Shown here piece after piece: positions 51,275 through 60,705 of a stretch of 64,000 bases of DNA (the first letter of the stretch is position 1; the number at the start of each line of letters is the position of its first letter). Origin of the DNA: an uncultured Stenotrophomonas sp. (GTDB lineage Bacteria; Pseudomonadota; Gammaproteobacteria; Xanthomonadales; Xanthomonadaceae). The stretch is taken from assembly GCF_913778665.1 (NCBI RefSeq), contig NZ_CAJYVQ010000011.1:124001-188000 (forward strand), read 5' to 3'. Both the position numbers and the translations under genes were made by a program. The notes beneath the pieces were generated by a model. The model was not told the origin of the DNA, did no database searches, and worked only from the letters and a program-made list of their open reading frames with translations.

Positions 51275-52510
51275 GTGACCGCACAGCCCGCTGCTCCTCA
51301 AATTGCTGCTCGCGCTGAGCGCGGCCTGGATGCACTGAACTTCTTCCTCGCCGACGTCCGCGACGGCCTGGGGCCCTATCTGGCGATCTACCTGCTGGCG
51401 GTGCACCACTGGCAACCGGCCAGCATCGGGGCGCTGATGACCGTATCGGCGGTGGTCGGCCTGCTGACCCAGACCCCGGCCGGTGCATTGATGGACCGCG
51501 TCGACGCGAAGCGTGCGGCGCTTGCGCTGGCCGCGATACTGGTCACCGGCACCTGCCTGCTGTTGCCGTGGATGCATTCGTTCACACTGATCGCGTTGAC
51601 CCAAGCACTCAGTGCCGTGGCCGCTACAGTCATCGCGCCGGCCATCGCGGCCATCTCGCTGGGCGTCGGCGGTCCCCGCGCCTTCGCCCGCCGGATGGGA
51701 CGCAATGAAACCTTCAACCACGCCGGCAATGCAGTGGCCGCCGTGCTGGCCGGCGCCCTGGCGTATCTGTGGGGCCCGGTGGTGGTCTTCCCGCTGATGG
51801 CAGCGCTGACCGTAGCCAGCCTGGCGGCACTGCATTCGATTCCGGCGCAGGCGATCGACAACCAGCGCGCACGCGGCATGGGCGCTACCACTGGCACCGA
51901 TCGCGCGCCCGCGTCGGCGCGACTGCTGCTGCATGATCGCAACCTGCTGGTGCTGGCCGCATGCTGCGCACTGTTTCATCTGGCCAATGCCGCGATGCTG
52001 CCGCTGGTGGGCCAGAAGCTGGCGCTGAGCGCTCCCGCCCTGGCCACCACGATGACGGCGGGCTGCATCGTGGCCGCGCAACTGGTGATGATCCCGATGG
52101 CCTGGCTGGTCGGGGCGCGTGCCGACACATGGGGACGGCGCCCGCTGCTGCTGGCAGGCTTCCTGATCCTGCCGATCCGCGCAGCGCTGTACCCCCTGTC
52201 CGATGCACCCGCATGGCTGCTGGGCGTGCAGTTGCTGGATGGCGTCGGTGCGGGCCTGTTCGGCGCGCTGCTGCCGGTAATCGTCAGCGACCTGACCGAA
52301 GGCACGGGCCGATTCAATGTCACGCTCGGCGCTGTCTCCACCGTGTTCGGCGTAGGCGCGGCATTCAGTCCAGGCCTGGCGGGCCTGGTGGTGCAGTTTG
52401 CAGGGTATGATGCCGCCTTCCTTGCACTTGCCGTGATTGCAGCGGGCGCGTTCCTGCTGGCGATGCGTGTACCGGAAACGGGCCGCGCATCAGCACGGCG
52501 GCGCAGCTGA
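51275..52510 (+). CDS. MFS transporter
   Basis: 411 residues, 12 predicted helices. It starts at GTG 51275. The inter-helix loops QTPAGALMDRVDAKRAALAL and GARADTWGRRPLLLAGF carry the Asp-Arg/Arg-Arg features of MFS efflux proteins. Substrate unknown. It is followed after 13 bp by the ArsB/SLC13-like permease, so the pair is probably co-transcribed, possibly under the BlaI-type operator. Confidence 0.88.
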   Translation: MTAQPAAPQIAARAERGLDALNFFLADVRDGLGPYLAIYLLAVHHWQPASIGALMTVSAVVGLLTQTPAGALMDRVDAKRAALALAAILVTGTCLLLPWMHSFTLIALTQALSAVAATVIAPAIAAISLGVGGPRAFARRMGRNETFNHAGNAVAAVLAGALAYLWGPVVVFPLMAALTVASLAALHSIPAQAIDNQRARGMGATTGTDRAPASARLLLHDRNLLVLAACCALFHLANAAMLPLVGQKLALSAPALATTMTAGCIVAAQLVMIPMAWLVGARADTWGRRPLLLAGFLILPIRAALYPLSDAPAWLLGVQLLDGVGAGLFGALLPVIVSDLTEGTGRFNVTLGAVSTVFGVGAAFSPGLAGLVVQFAGYDAAFLALAVIAAGAFLLAMRVPETGRASARRRS

Positions 52511-52523
52511 GACCTCCCACTGC

Positions 52524-53771
52524 ATGCTCACCTCCTCTTCTTCCCCCATCATCTGGGCCGCTGTCGCCATTGCCACTGTCGGCCTGCTGTTCCGGCCATT
52601 GCGCATCCCGGAATACGTGTGGGCGCTGGCGGCTGCCGCGTTGCTGACACTCAGCGGCGCGGTGTCAGCGGCCACAGCATGGGGGGCGGTGGCCGAAGGG
52701 CGCGATGTCTACCTGTTCCTGGTCGGCATGATGGCGCTGGCCGAACTGGCCCGGCGCGAAGGCCTGTTCGACTGGCTGGCACTCTATGCGGTCCGGCATG
52801 CCGGCGGCTCGGGGCGGCGCCTGTTCGACTTGGTGTTCCTGGTCGGCACGCTGGTGACCGTGTTCCTCTCCAACGACGCGACGGCGGTGGTGCTGACGCC
52901 CGCCGTCTACGCCGCCTGCAAGGCGGCGCGCGCTAACCCTCTGCCCTACCTGTTCGTCTGCGCGTTCATCGCCAATGCGGCCAGCTTCGTGCTGCCGATC
53001 TCCAATCCGGCCAACCTGGTGGTGTATGGCGCACACATGCCGCCCCTGCTGCAGTGGCTGGGGCAGTTCGCGCTGCCTTCGCTGGCCGCGATCGGTGCCA
53101 CCTATCTGGTGCTGCGCTGGGTGCATCGACGCGAGATTGCACAACCCCTGGCGGCGGCGCCCGAGCACCGGCCGCTGACCGAGGGCGGTCGATTGAGTGC
53201 GTGGGGCGTGCTGTTCACCGGCAGCGTGCTGCTACTGACCTCCGCCCTGAACGGCCCACTCGGCCTGGCCACCTTCTGCGCCGGTGCACTGAGCGTGGCG
53301 GTGGTGGCCATCCGCCAACGCCGCAGCCCCGTACCGCTGCTGCGGCACGTGTCCTGGGGGGTGTTGCCATTGGTGGCCGGCCTGTTCGTACTGGTGGAAG
53401 CGGTGGCGCAGACCGGCGTCATCCAGGCAGCGGCCGACGCACTGCAGGCGGCGGCACAGTCATCGCCACGCCAGGCAGGCTGGCTGGCCGGTGGTGTCGC
53501 CGCCGTCCTCAGCAACCTGGCCAACAACCTGCCGGTCGGACTGGCAGCGGGCTCGCTGGGCCAGATGGCCGAGCTGCCCGCACAGACGCGCGCGGCCCTG
53601 TTGGTGGGCGTGGACCTTGGCCCGAACCTGTCGGTGACCGGCTCGCTGGCCACGATGCTGTGGCTGGTGGCGCTGCGCCGCGAAGGTGAGCATGTCAGCG
53701 CGCTCGACTTCCTGCGCGTGGGCGTGCTGGTGATGCCGCCGGCGTTGATCGGCGCGCTGTTGCTGCTGTAG
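52524..53771 (+). CDS. ArsB/SLC13-type ion permease
   Basis: 415 residues with about 11 helices of the ion-transporter superfamily. VFLSNDATAVVLTPAVYAAC, VLPISNPANLVVYG and AVLSNLANNLPVGLAAGSLG are the two re-entrant motif regions of ArsB-like arsenite/anion carriers. No arsR or arsC is near, so arsenite export is uncertain. It is co-oriented with the MFS gene. Confidence 0.85.
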   Translation: MLTSSSSPIIWAAVAIATVGLLFRPLRIPEYVWALAAAALLTLSGAVSAATAWGAVAEGRDVYLFLVGMMALAELARREGLFDWLALYAVRHAGGSGRRLFDLVFLVGTLVTVFLSNDATAVVLTPAVYAACKAARANPLPYLFVCAFIANAASFVLPISNPANLVVYGAHMPPLLQWLGQFALPSLAAIGATYLVLRWVHRREIAQPLAAAPEHRPLTEGGRLSAWGVLFTGSVLLLTSALNGPLGLATFCAGALSVAVVAIRQRRSPVPLLRHVSWGVLPLVAGLFVLVEAVAQTGVIQAAADALQAAAQSSPRQAGWLAGGVAAVLSNLANNLPVGLAAGSLGQMAELPAQTRAALLVGVDLGPNLSVTGSLATMLWLVALRREGEHVSALDFLRVGVLVMPPALIGALLLL

Positions 53772-53785
53772 CCGGCAGGTTCCGC

Positions 53786-54520
53786 TACCGGATCCTGCGC
53801 GCGGCAATCCTTTCAACCAGGGTATCGACCGCCACTTCCATGGCGCGTGCCGTCTGTTCGCCACTCTGGTTGGTGATGACGAAGATGCCCAGATCGTGCT
53901 TCGGCATGATGTAGATATAGCACTGCGAGCGCGGCACGCCGCCGTGGTGGGTGTAGTAGGTGCCCTTCAGGCGATCGCCGGAAACGATGTTCCAGAACTA
54001 GCCGACGCTGAACGTATCGTCGAACCTGGCCAGCGGTCGATGCGATTCCTTTACCCCGGGCCCGTTGGCCAGCTGCCATCGAAGGTAGTTCACCATATCC
54101 GGAACGGTCGCTTTCACATTTCCGGAGGCGCCCCACGGCAACTCGGGCATGGGCGTGGTCGGCACCGGGTTGTCGCTGTGGTAGCCGACCGCCAGCCGTG
54201 GCGCTTCGGCATCGCCCAGCACGATCCTGACCCCGTCCATTGCCGCCGCGTCGCCGAAGAAGCCACGCAGCAGCGACTCGTAGCCGCCCGGGTGGACCCG
54301 TTCCAGAATGTGCGCAGTCAACTGCGATCCTGCGCTGGAGTACGCGTACGCCTTGCCGGGCATCTGCTGGATCCGCACGCTGTGCAGATCCCTGAGGAAA
54401 TCCGTCTTGCCGTAGCCTGCGTAGAGGGTATTGAGTGCCGCCGGCGTGCGGTGCTCGGTGAAGTCCTCCAGCACCGTGTTCGCACGCTCCGGCAGCATGT
54501 TCGGCAGGCCACTGGTGTGC
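53786..54520 (-). pseudogene. 5'-truncated serine hydrolase (beta-lactamase family)
   Basis: The minus strand from about 54520 reads NAAHTSGLPNMLPERANTV, LQLTAHILERVHPGGYESLL-like segments and WGASGNVKATVPDMVNYLRW, then a TAG at 53998-54000, then in the same frame FWNIVSGDRLKGTYYTHHGG and IFVITNQSGEQTARAMEVAV to a second stop at 53786. The first ~100 residues with the S-x-x-K nucleophile are absent. Dead by truncation and nonsense. Confidence 0.85.
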
Positions 54521-55369
54521 GCCGCGTTGCTGAGCGACCCGGTGCCGATCCCCGTGGTGGCACTGCAGGAAATCAGCGTGAGTGCCTATTTCCCGCAGCC
54601 CACCCGCCCCGCCGTGCGCCACACCGAGCTTCGGGTAGCGGACGGCAGGCAGACAACCGTTGCCGACAGCGTGCGCCTGGGCTACCAGCAGAACGTGTTC
54701 TCGGCAGTGATGGTGCTGCGCGCAGATCGCCCCCAGGTGATCGTGGCGCTGGGTGATTCCATCACGGAAGGCGCCACCGCCCGTCGCGGAACGTTCAACC
54801 AGTGGCCGGAGCGATTGGCGCAGCGCCTGCAGCAGGCCTGCCCGAACCGGTTTGTGGTGCTCAACCAGGGCATCAGCGGCAACAAGCTGCTTGACCATGG
54901 CCGCAGCCACAGCGCCCTGTCACGATTGGATCGCGATGTGATCGCGGTGGCCGATGCCGATCAGGTGATCCTGTTCGAAGGCATCAACGACATCCGCCGC
55001 GGAGGGGGCGCGCAGCCGCCGCCCGGGCGCAATGCGGCGGACATGCTGCTGGGCTATCAGCAGGTTGCGTCGCGACTGCATGCGCGCGGCATCCGCGCCT
55101 GGCTGGGTACGTTGACCCCATTCGGCGGCTACGAGCGCTACGAGCCCGTCTCCGCAGCCACTCGCACCACGATCAACCAGTGGGCACGCGGCGGGAAGAC
55201 CGGGTTCGATGGCATCATCGATTTCGATGCCGCGCTGCGTGACCCGAAGGCAGCGGAATCGTTGCCCAATGACATCACCCGCGACCATCTGCATCCCAAC
55301 GACGAAGGCTACCGGCGCATGGCCGATGCCATCGATCTGCGCATGCTGGGCTGCGCCACCTCTGAATGA
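54520..55369 (+). pseudogene. 5'-truncated SGNH/GDSL hydrolase
   Basis: The plus strand reads LLSDPVPIPVVALQEISVSA, then the catalytic blocks VALGDSITEG, NQGISGNKLL, EGINDIRRG and RDHLHPNDEGY, ending at 55369. About 100 N-terminal residues, including the signal peptide and the first beta domain of this lipase type, are missing. The break meets the truncated hydrolase at about 54520. The catalytic part is intact but has no start or promoter; a Met-led internal product is conceivable. Confidence 0.8.
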
Positions 55370-55379
55370 GAGAGAACCG

Positions 55380-56399
55380 ATGAGCCGCGTCGTTTGTTTC
55401 GGTGAATTGCTGCTGCGCTTGGGTGCGCCGGGTCGTGAACTGCTGCTGCAGACGCCGCAGCTGCAGGTCCATGTGGGAGGCGCCGAGGCCAATGTGGCGG
55501 TCTCGCTGGCCTGCCTCGGACACGATGTGCAGATGGTCAGCACGGTACCCGGCAACGCGCTGGGCCGGCATGCCGTCGCCGAGCTGCGGCGGCATGGCGT
55601 GGGCGTGGCCGGCGTGCGCGAAGTTGATCGCGACCGCATGGGCCTGTACTTCCTGGCCACCGGTGCGGTACAGCGGGCCAGCGAAGTAGTGTATGACCGG
55701 GCCGGTTCCGCATTCGCAAACAGCAGCGCCGAGGAACATGCGTGGCCTGCTCTGCTGTCCGGCGCGCACCTGCTGCATGTCTGGGGCGTCAGCCCGGCGC
55801 TGGGCGCCAACCTGGCCGGATCCGTACTGGGTGCCGTGCGCGCGGCTCGCGCGGCCGGTGTGCAGGTGTCCTTCGACGGCAATTACCGTCCCTCATTGTG
55901 GCAACGCTGGGCTGGCGACGCCGCTGCGATCCTGCGCAAGGTCTTCGCCGAGGCCGACATTGTCTTCGCCGATCATCGGGACATCGAACTGGTGCTGGGG
56001 CTGCACTTCCCGCAGGACGATGCGGTTGCCCGAACCGAAGCCGCTGCGGCCGCCGCCTTCGCCGCTTTCCCGCACCTGCAATGGCAGGCGTGCACCCAGC
56101 GCGACATGGCGAGTGCAGACCATCACATCCTGAGCGCGCTGCTGCTGGGCCGCGACGGCGCGCGGGCGCAGGCACCACCGCGCCCGCTGCCCGGTATTGT
56201 TGATCGCATCGGGGGCGGCGATGCCTTTGCCGCCGGCATCCTGCACGGAATGCTGTCCGGACTCGACGCAGAAAGCACCGTGCGCTTCGGACTGGCCGCG
56301 GGCGCGTTGAAGCACGCCATTCCGGGCGACTTCAGCCCGGTAGCTGAGGCGCAGGTGCTGGCTCTGCTGGGCAATGCAGGTCCGGATGTCCGGCGCTGA
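55380..56399 (+). CDS. PfkB-family sugar kinase (KDG kinase-like)
   Basis: 339 residues. FGELLLRLGAPG at the N-terminus, VGGAEANVAVSLACLG and the C-terminal DRIGGGDAFAAGILHG with the catalytic Asp mark a ribokinase/PfkB kinase; the start resembles 2-dehydro-3-deoxygluconate kinases. AGAGAG precedes the ATG. It starts 11 bp after the GDSL remnant, so it may have shared its promoter and may now depend on another. Confidence 0.85.
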   Translation: MSRVVCFGELLLRLGAPGRELLLQTPQLQVHVGGAEANVAVSLACLGHDVQMVSTVPGNALGRHAVAELRRHGVGVAGVREVDRDRMGLYFLATGAVQRASEVVYDRAGSAFANSSAEEHAWPALLSGAHLLHVWGVSPALGANLAGSVLGAVRAARAAGVQVSFDGNYRPSLWQRWAGDAAAILRKVFAEADIVFADHRDIELVLGLHFPQDDAVARTEAAAAAAFAAFPHLQWQACTQRDMASADHHILSALLLGRDGARAQAPPRPLPGIVDRIGGGDAFAAGILHGMLSGLDAESTVRFGLAAGALKHAIPGDFSPVAEAQVLALLGNAGPDVRR

Positions 56400-56416
56400 A
56401 TGCCGAGCGCGCGTGG

Positions 56417-57310
56417 TCACCCCGCCGGGTTGGCGGCGAAGCGACGGTTGGGACGCAGATAGATGCTGCCGGAACGGGCATCCAGCAGAATATTGAACTG
56501 CTGCAGGACTTCGCTGCCAAGCGTACTGTCGTCCGTGGAGCTATCGTCATCGAGGGTGATCGAGGCTTTCGGCCCCTTCAGTTGCAGGGTCGAGATGCTG
56601 GCCACGGGCACGCGCACGTCGACCGCGCGGATCTTCCGGCCCGCGCTGCCGCTGAACTGTGACGTTCCAAGTCGTTCCGGAAATGCCTGCTGCAGGCGGT
56701 GGGCGGTGCCGAAGGCGTGGGACAGGTCGATGCTGCCGTTGCTGCCGGTGTCCAGGGTAAGCCAGGGTGCGAAAGTGCTGCTTCCGTTGCCGAGCGTGAC
56801 CTGGATGGCCGGGATATTGTCGATCCAGCGCACGTTGGCCCGGGCATACCCGGCAAGGTCGGGAACATCGTCGTGCACGCGCAGCAGACTGCGGTCGTAG
56901 TCGATCTCCAGGACCTTGTCCTGGAAGAAGGTCCAGCCCAGCACCGCATCGAACGGGCGCACCGTGTAGTCGATCACCACGGCTCCCATCGGTCGCTGCA
57001 CCCCTCCGATCTGCACGGAGTTGTGCGTGCTGTAGTCGAGAAACGTCACGCCATCGGAACCGGTGTTCTCACTCTGGTCGTCAATGACCAGCTTCGCGTC
57101 CTGCTCGATGTGCCTGGCAACGGCCATGGCCGACGCGCCTGTATCGACGAGAAAGCGCAGTGGACGCGAGCCGTTGATCGTACCCTCCACGTAGATCCGG
57201 TGATCCTTGCCCAGCTCGAAGGGAACTTCGGTGACCGCAGCACCTGCTGCGAAAGGCACCAGCATGATCAACATCGCGTATTGAAGCGCAGTACGAGGCA
57301 GTCCGCACAT
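56417..57310 (-). CDS. exported retropepsin-like aspartyl protease
   Basis: 297 residues with a hydrophobic N-terminus (YAMLIMLVPFAAGAA). Two Asp-Thr-Gly sites, FLVDTGASAMAV and LTLDTGSNGSID, mean it holds both active-site lobes in one chain. LRPNRRF at the end follows a conserved SGSIYL strand. It is probably periplasmic. The neighbouring S41 gene is on the same strand. Confidence 0.82.
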   Translation of the reverse strand: MCGLPRTALQYAMLIMLVPFAAGAAVTEVPFELGKDHRIYVEGTINGSRPLRFLVDTGASAMAVARHIEQDAKLVIDDQSENTGSDGVTFLDYSTHNSVQIGGVQRPMGAVVIDYTVRPFDAVLGWTFFQDKVLEIDYDRSLLRVHDDVPDLAGYARANVRWIDNIPAIQVTLGNGSSTFAPWLTLDTGSNGSIDLSHAFGTAHRLQQAFPERLGTSQFSGSAGRKIRAVDVRVPVASISTLQLKGPKASITLDDDSSTDDSTLGSEVLQQFNILLDARSGSIYLRPNRRFAANPAG

Positions 57311-57436
57311 CCCAGGGCTCCTTCGGTCAGTAGAGCTGCAGCAGCGGTTGCAGGGCTCATTGCGGGTTGGATGCAGCTGCCGGTGAAAAGGTTCAATGCA
57401 CCGCAACTGCTTCACCGGTACGCCGCCAGGACGGGA

Positions 57437-58888
57437 TCATCGTCCGGAGATCCACGCCTCAAGTGCTGCGGTGTCCCGCATGTCGCCTGTATAGCGATGA
57501 TCGGGCACGTGCGGTTCATTCGAACCGCGCACCCGCCCACGGAACACCTTCATCGGCACCGAGATCCTGGCCAGTCCGCTTGGCAGCCGCTCTGGCCGCA
57601 CGTCCATGTAGAGACTGTCGGCCGATGTCTCGACGCCCACCTGCACCGCGCCCAGCCGCTTCCACAGGTCCAGCGCATCCAGGCAGGCCGAACCACAGGT
57701 GGCATCCGCCACGATCACCACCCTGCCCGTTCGCCGCGGTACGGACGGGCGTGAGGTTGGTGCTGTATCTGCGCTGGCCTCGGATGGCTCGCGCCACAAT
57801 GCCTCACCCCGGCTGCGAGCCTGCGTCATGCCCGCCGTCACCGATTCCAGCATGCGACGCAGCTCTGGCGACGCGTCGGGCGCCTGCACCAGCTTCTGCA
57901 GGAAGCTGCGCAACTGGGCGATGTTGGCCTCGGAGGTCCGCCACTCCACCCAGCTAGGGTCGGGCAGCACGTCCACGGCCGCCCGGCCCCAGATCAATCG
58001 CGCCAGTTCGATGCTCCATTGTGAAGCACCGCCGCTGTTGCCACGCACGTCCAGCACGACCGACGGTGCCTGCTGCAGTGCTTCGGCTTTCGGAGCAAGC
58101 TGCACAAGCAGGGCGGTCAGTTCCTTGAAGTTCTGCTCCTTGGGGTCGGCGTTGAAGCTGCTGGTGGTGATCCAGTAGCCGCCATCGGGCATGATGTGCC
58201 AGCCGTTGGCCGGGCGGGAGCTGCGCCGGGTGTCGGCCAGACGCTCCTTGCGCTGTGCCGCCTGCAGTGGCTGCCACTGCAGTGCGTAGGATTTCTCGCG
58301 TCCATTTACCTGGAAGACGCAGGTGCGCAGCGCAGGCACGAACGGATTGCCCTGATCCAGCAACACTTCGCCGCCACCGTGGATGCGGCTGGCTAGCAGG
58401 TTCCAGCGCCCGCTGAAGTCACCCACCCGCCGTGCAGCCAACGTCTGCGCATCGATGCCATCACAGGAAAGCAATCGAGCCCCCAGCGGGGGATGGTCCG
58501 GACCACCATCCACGGTCATGACCAACTGTGCATCGCCGTCGAATCCGGTCAGGAACCCGGGCCACTGCGTTGGAACATCGGGAGCGCCGGCAAGCGCGTT
58601 GAGGCTGACATGCCCATCGTTGAAGGAGGCCGCGTAACCCTTCATGGCCCACCAGTAGCCCGCGAAGCTGTCGACGTTGCCCGCGCGGGAGCGGGCGAGT
58701 GCGAGGGTTTCGTCCAGCTGCGCGCCGAAACCAGGATTCCGCAGATCCACGGCACCCGGATGGCTGCCGCGCATGGCGGCGTCGGCCGCGACCAGATCCT
58801 TCAACAGCGTGTCCGACCAGTCGATCGGAGCGCCTTGCGCGGTCGGTACCGCAAGCACCGCGCCAAGCAGCAGCCCTGCAATGACCAT
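57437..58888 (-). CDS. exported S41-family peptidase
   Basis: 483 residues from MVIAGLLLGAVLAVPTAQG (AAGGGATG upstream). The tail-specific protease fold shows VVLDVRGNSGGASQWSIEL and the nucleophile region VIVADATCGSACLDALDLW, with Ser flanked by two Cys. No PDZ domain is obvious. Periplasmic processing of proteins or peptides is likely; the substrate is unknown. Confidence 0.83.
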   Translation of the reverse strand: MVIAGLLLGAVLAVPTAQGAPIDWSDTLLKDLVAADAAMRGSHPGAVDLRNPGFGAQLDETLALARSRAGNVDSFAGYWWAMKGYAASFNDGHVSLNALAGAPDVPTQWPGFLTGFDGDAQLVMTVDGGPDHPPLGARLLSCDGIDAQTLAARRVGDFSGRWNLLASRIHGGGEVLLDQGNPFVPALRTCVFQVNGREKSYALQWQPLQAAQRKERLADTRRSSRPANGWHIMPDGGYWITTSSFNADPKEQNFKELTALLVQLAPKAEALQQAPSVVLDVRGNSGGASQWSIELARLIWGRAAVDVLPDPSWVEWRTSEANIAQLRSFLQKLVQAPDASPELRRMLESVTAGMTQARSRGEALWREPSEASADTAPTSRPSVPRRTGRVVIVADATCGSACLDALDLWKRLGAVQVGVETSADSLYMDVRPERLPSGLARISVPMKVFRGRVRGSNEPHVPDHRYTGDMRDTAALEAWISGR

Positions 58889-58975
58889 GGATTCATCCCT
58901 TTTCCGTAGCAAACGCCAGTCTCGCAGTTTTCCGGCCGGGCGTACCGCGCCTGCGGCAACGGGCGCGGCCTTGCA

Positions 58976-60550
58976 TCAATGCAGCGGCAGCTTCAGCATC
59001 GACGGCGCGTTCGCCGGTGAACTGAAGGTCACCGTACCACCCAGCTGGCTGATGCCTGCGTAGCGCAGGTCCACGGTGTCCACCACGAGGGTCAGACGGC
59101 TGCCAGCCGGCACGTCCCAGCTGCTGGCCTCCAGCCGCAGGTCGAGGGTCTTCGCCTGCCCCGGCGTGGCACCGCGCAACGTGTAGGGTTTGTGGCTGAT
59201 CAGCTGGCCATGACCCAGCACATCCTCGGCATACAGATAGGCATACAGGGTGGTGTTGGCGCGGGTGGGCGTGACCGTCAGGCGCACTTCCGCTGCACCG
59301 TCCAGGCGTTTGGCACTCCACTGGATCGGCCCCTGCCAGACACCGGCGGCACTACGGCCAACAAACGGCACATAGGCGCCCGGCGGCAGGTGGATCATCT
59401 GCAGCGCGCCGGAAGCCATCGCCACCCCGGAGTTGGCAGGGGTCAGCAGGCCACTGCCGATACGGTAGTTCCAACCGGTGCTGCTTCCGTCCCCGTCCAG
59501 GCCGCCCGTGGGCAGCAGCAGCCCTTTGGGTGCGGTCAGCGCATAGCTCACGGCGCCGGCATGGGTCGCCTGCCAGTTGGGGTAGGTGCTCCAGCTGCCG
59601 TTCTGCGACTTCAGCTGCACTGCAGGCTGCCGGTCGATGCCATTGGCTTCACCCTTGAGGTAGTGGTCGAACCAGTCGCCCACCGAGTCGTAGACCTCGT
59701 TGGGAATGCCCAGTGCGCCAAAGGCCTCGTTGAGCGCGTGGTCACCATGGCGCAGCTGAAGCTGCTTGGGGCCCTTCAGGCGGTTGAAGAAATCCACCAG
59801 CTGGCCTGGCGGGAACAGGCTGTCGTTGAACGCGTTGGCCAGGAACACCGCCGGCTGGTTGGCGTTGATCTCATCGATGCTGGACCCGGGGCTGCGCTGC
59901 GCCGCCACCGGCAACAGCGAGTCCACCGCACCCTGGTAATTGCCCACCAGCACATTGCGGTTGATGGTGGCCAGTTCCGTTCCCGGACGGCCGGTGGCGA
60001 GGCCAGCCGCCACCAGCAGGGCGATGCCCTGTGCGCTGGGGGTGTCGTTGCTGTACAGCGAGGCCTGCAGGTCGGCCCAGCCGCTCAGCGCCGCCACCGC
60101 CTTGATGCGCGGGTCGCGTGCTGCGGCCAGCAGGCTGGTGCCGGCGCCGTACGAGATGCCCGAGACACCGATGCGCGTTGGATCGACCGGGGTGTTGTCC
60201 AGCGCCCAGTCGATCAGGGCACTGACATCCTCGACCGTGGCCGGCCCGGCGATGTCGATCGCGCCACCGGATTCCCAGAAGCCGCGCGAGCTGTAGCTGA
60301 TGACCACATAGCCGCGCTTTGCCAGCGCTTGGGCGACGCCCACGTATTCGACGCTGGGCACTGCCCAGCTGCTCGGCATCACCAGCAACGGGTAACGGCC
60401 GTTGCCCGCATCCTGCGGTTCGATGACGAAGGCCCCGAGGGGCGTTCCATCCCAGCTGGGAATGGCGCGGTGGGTGGTCTTGACGGTGGCCGCGAAGGCG
60501 CTGGGCAGCAGCCCGGTCAGCAGGATCAACAGCAGCAACATCTTGCGCAT
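58976..60550 (-). CDS. exported alpha/beta hydrolase of the CocE/S15 type
   Basis: 524 residues with a signal peptide (MLLLLILLTGLLPSAFA). The nucleophile is Ser in GVSGISYGAGTS, the acid Asp in NAFNDSLFPPGQ and the base His in RHGDHALNEA. The C-terminal 200 residues form a jelly-roll-like domain (LTVTPTRANTTLYAYLYAED, GSRLTLVVDTVDLRY), as in X-Pro dipeptidyl peptidases and cocaine-esterase relatives. GGGGAGAG precedes the ATG. Confidence 0.87.
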   Translation of the reverse strand: MRKMLLLLILLTGLLPSAFAATVKTTHRAIPSWDGTPLGAFVIEPQDAGNGRYPLLVMPSSWAVPSVEYVGVAQALAKRGYVVISYSSRGFWESGGAIDIAGPATVEDVSALIDWALDNTPVDPTRIGVSGISYGAGTSLLAAARDPRIKAVAALSGWADLQASLYSNDTPSAQGIALLVAAGLATGRPGTELATINRNVLVGNYQGAVDSLLPVAAQRSPGSSIDEINANQPAVFLANAFNDSLFPPGQLVDFFNRLKGPKQLQLRHGDHALNEAFGALGIPNEVYDSVGDWFDHYLKGEANGIDRQPAVQLKSQNGSWSTYPNWQATHAGAVSYALTAPKGLLLPTGGLDGDGSSTGWNYRIGSGLLTPANSGVAMASGALQMIHLPPGAYVPFVGRSAAGVWQGPIQWSAKRLDGAAEVRLTVTPTRANTTLYAYLYAEDVLGHGQLISHKPYTLRGATPGQAKTLDLRLEASSWDVPAGSRLTLVVDTVDLRYAGISQLGGTVTFSSPANAPSMLKLPLH

Positions 60551-60705
60551 TGTCGTCTCTCCCCGTTGGTAGTGATGCAACGGGCCGGACCGTACCAGTG
60601 CGAATGGTAGCTGGCACCTTGCGACGCAACATGACGGTTGCAGCATGTTGGGCGCGCTTAACGGCTGAACAGGGGGCGATCAACGCCCCCTGCCCCCGCG
60701 GTGGT

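Noticed and set aside
54431-54520. Upstream extension of the GDSL frame as a true N-terminus
   Set aside because: These bases code for the opposing hydrolase on the minus strand and the peptide has no signal sequence.
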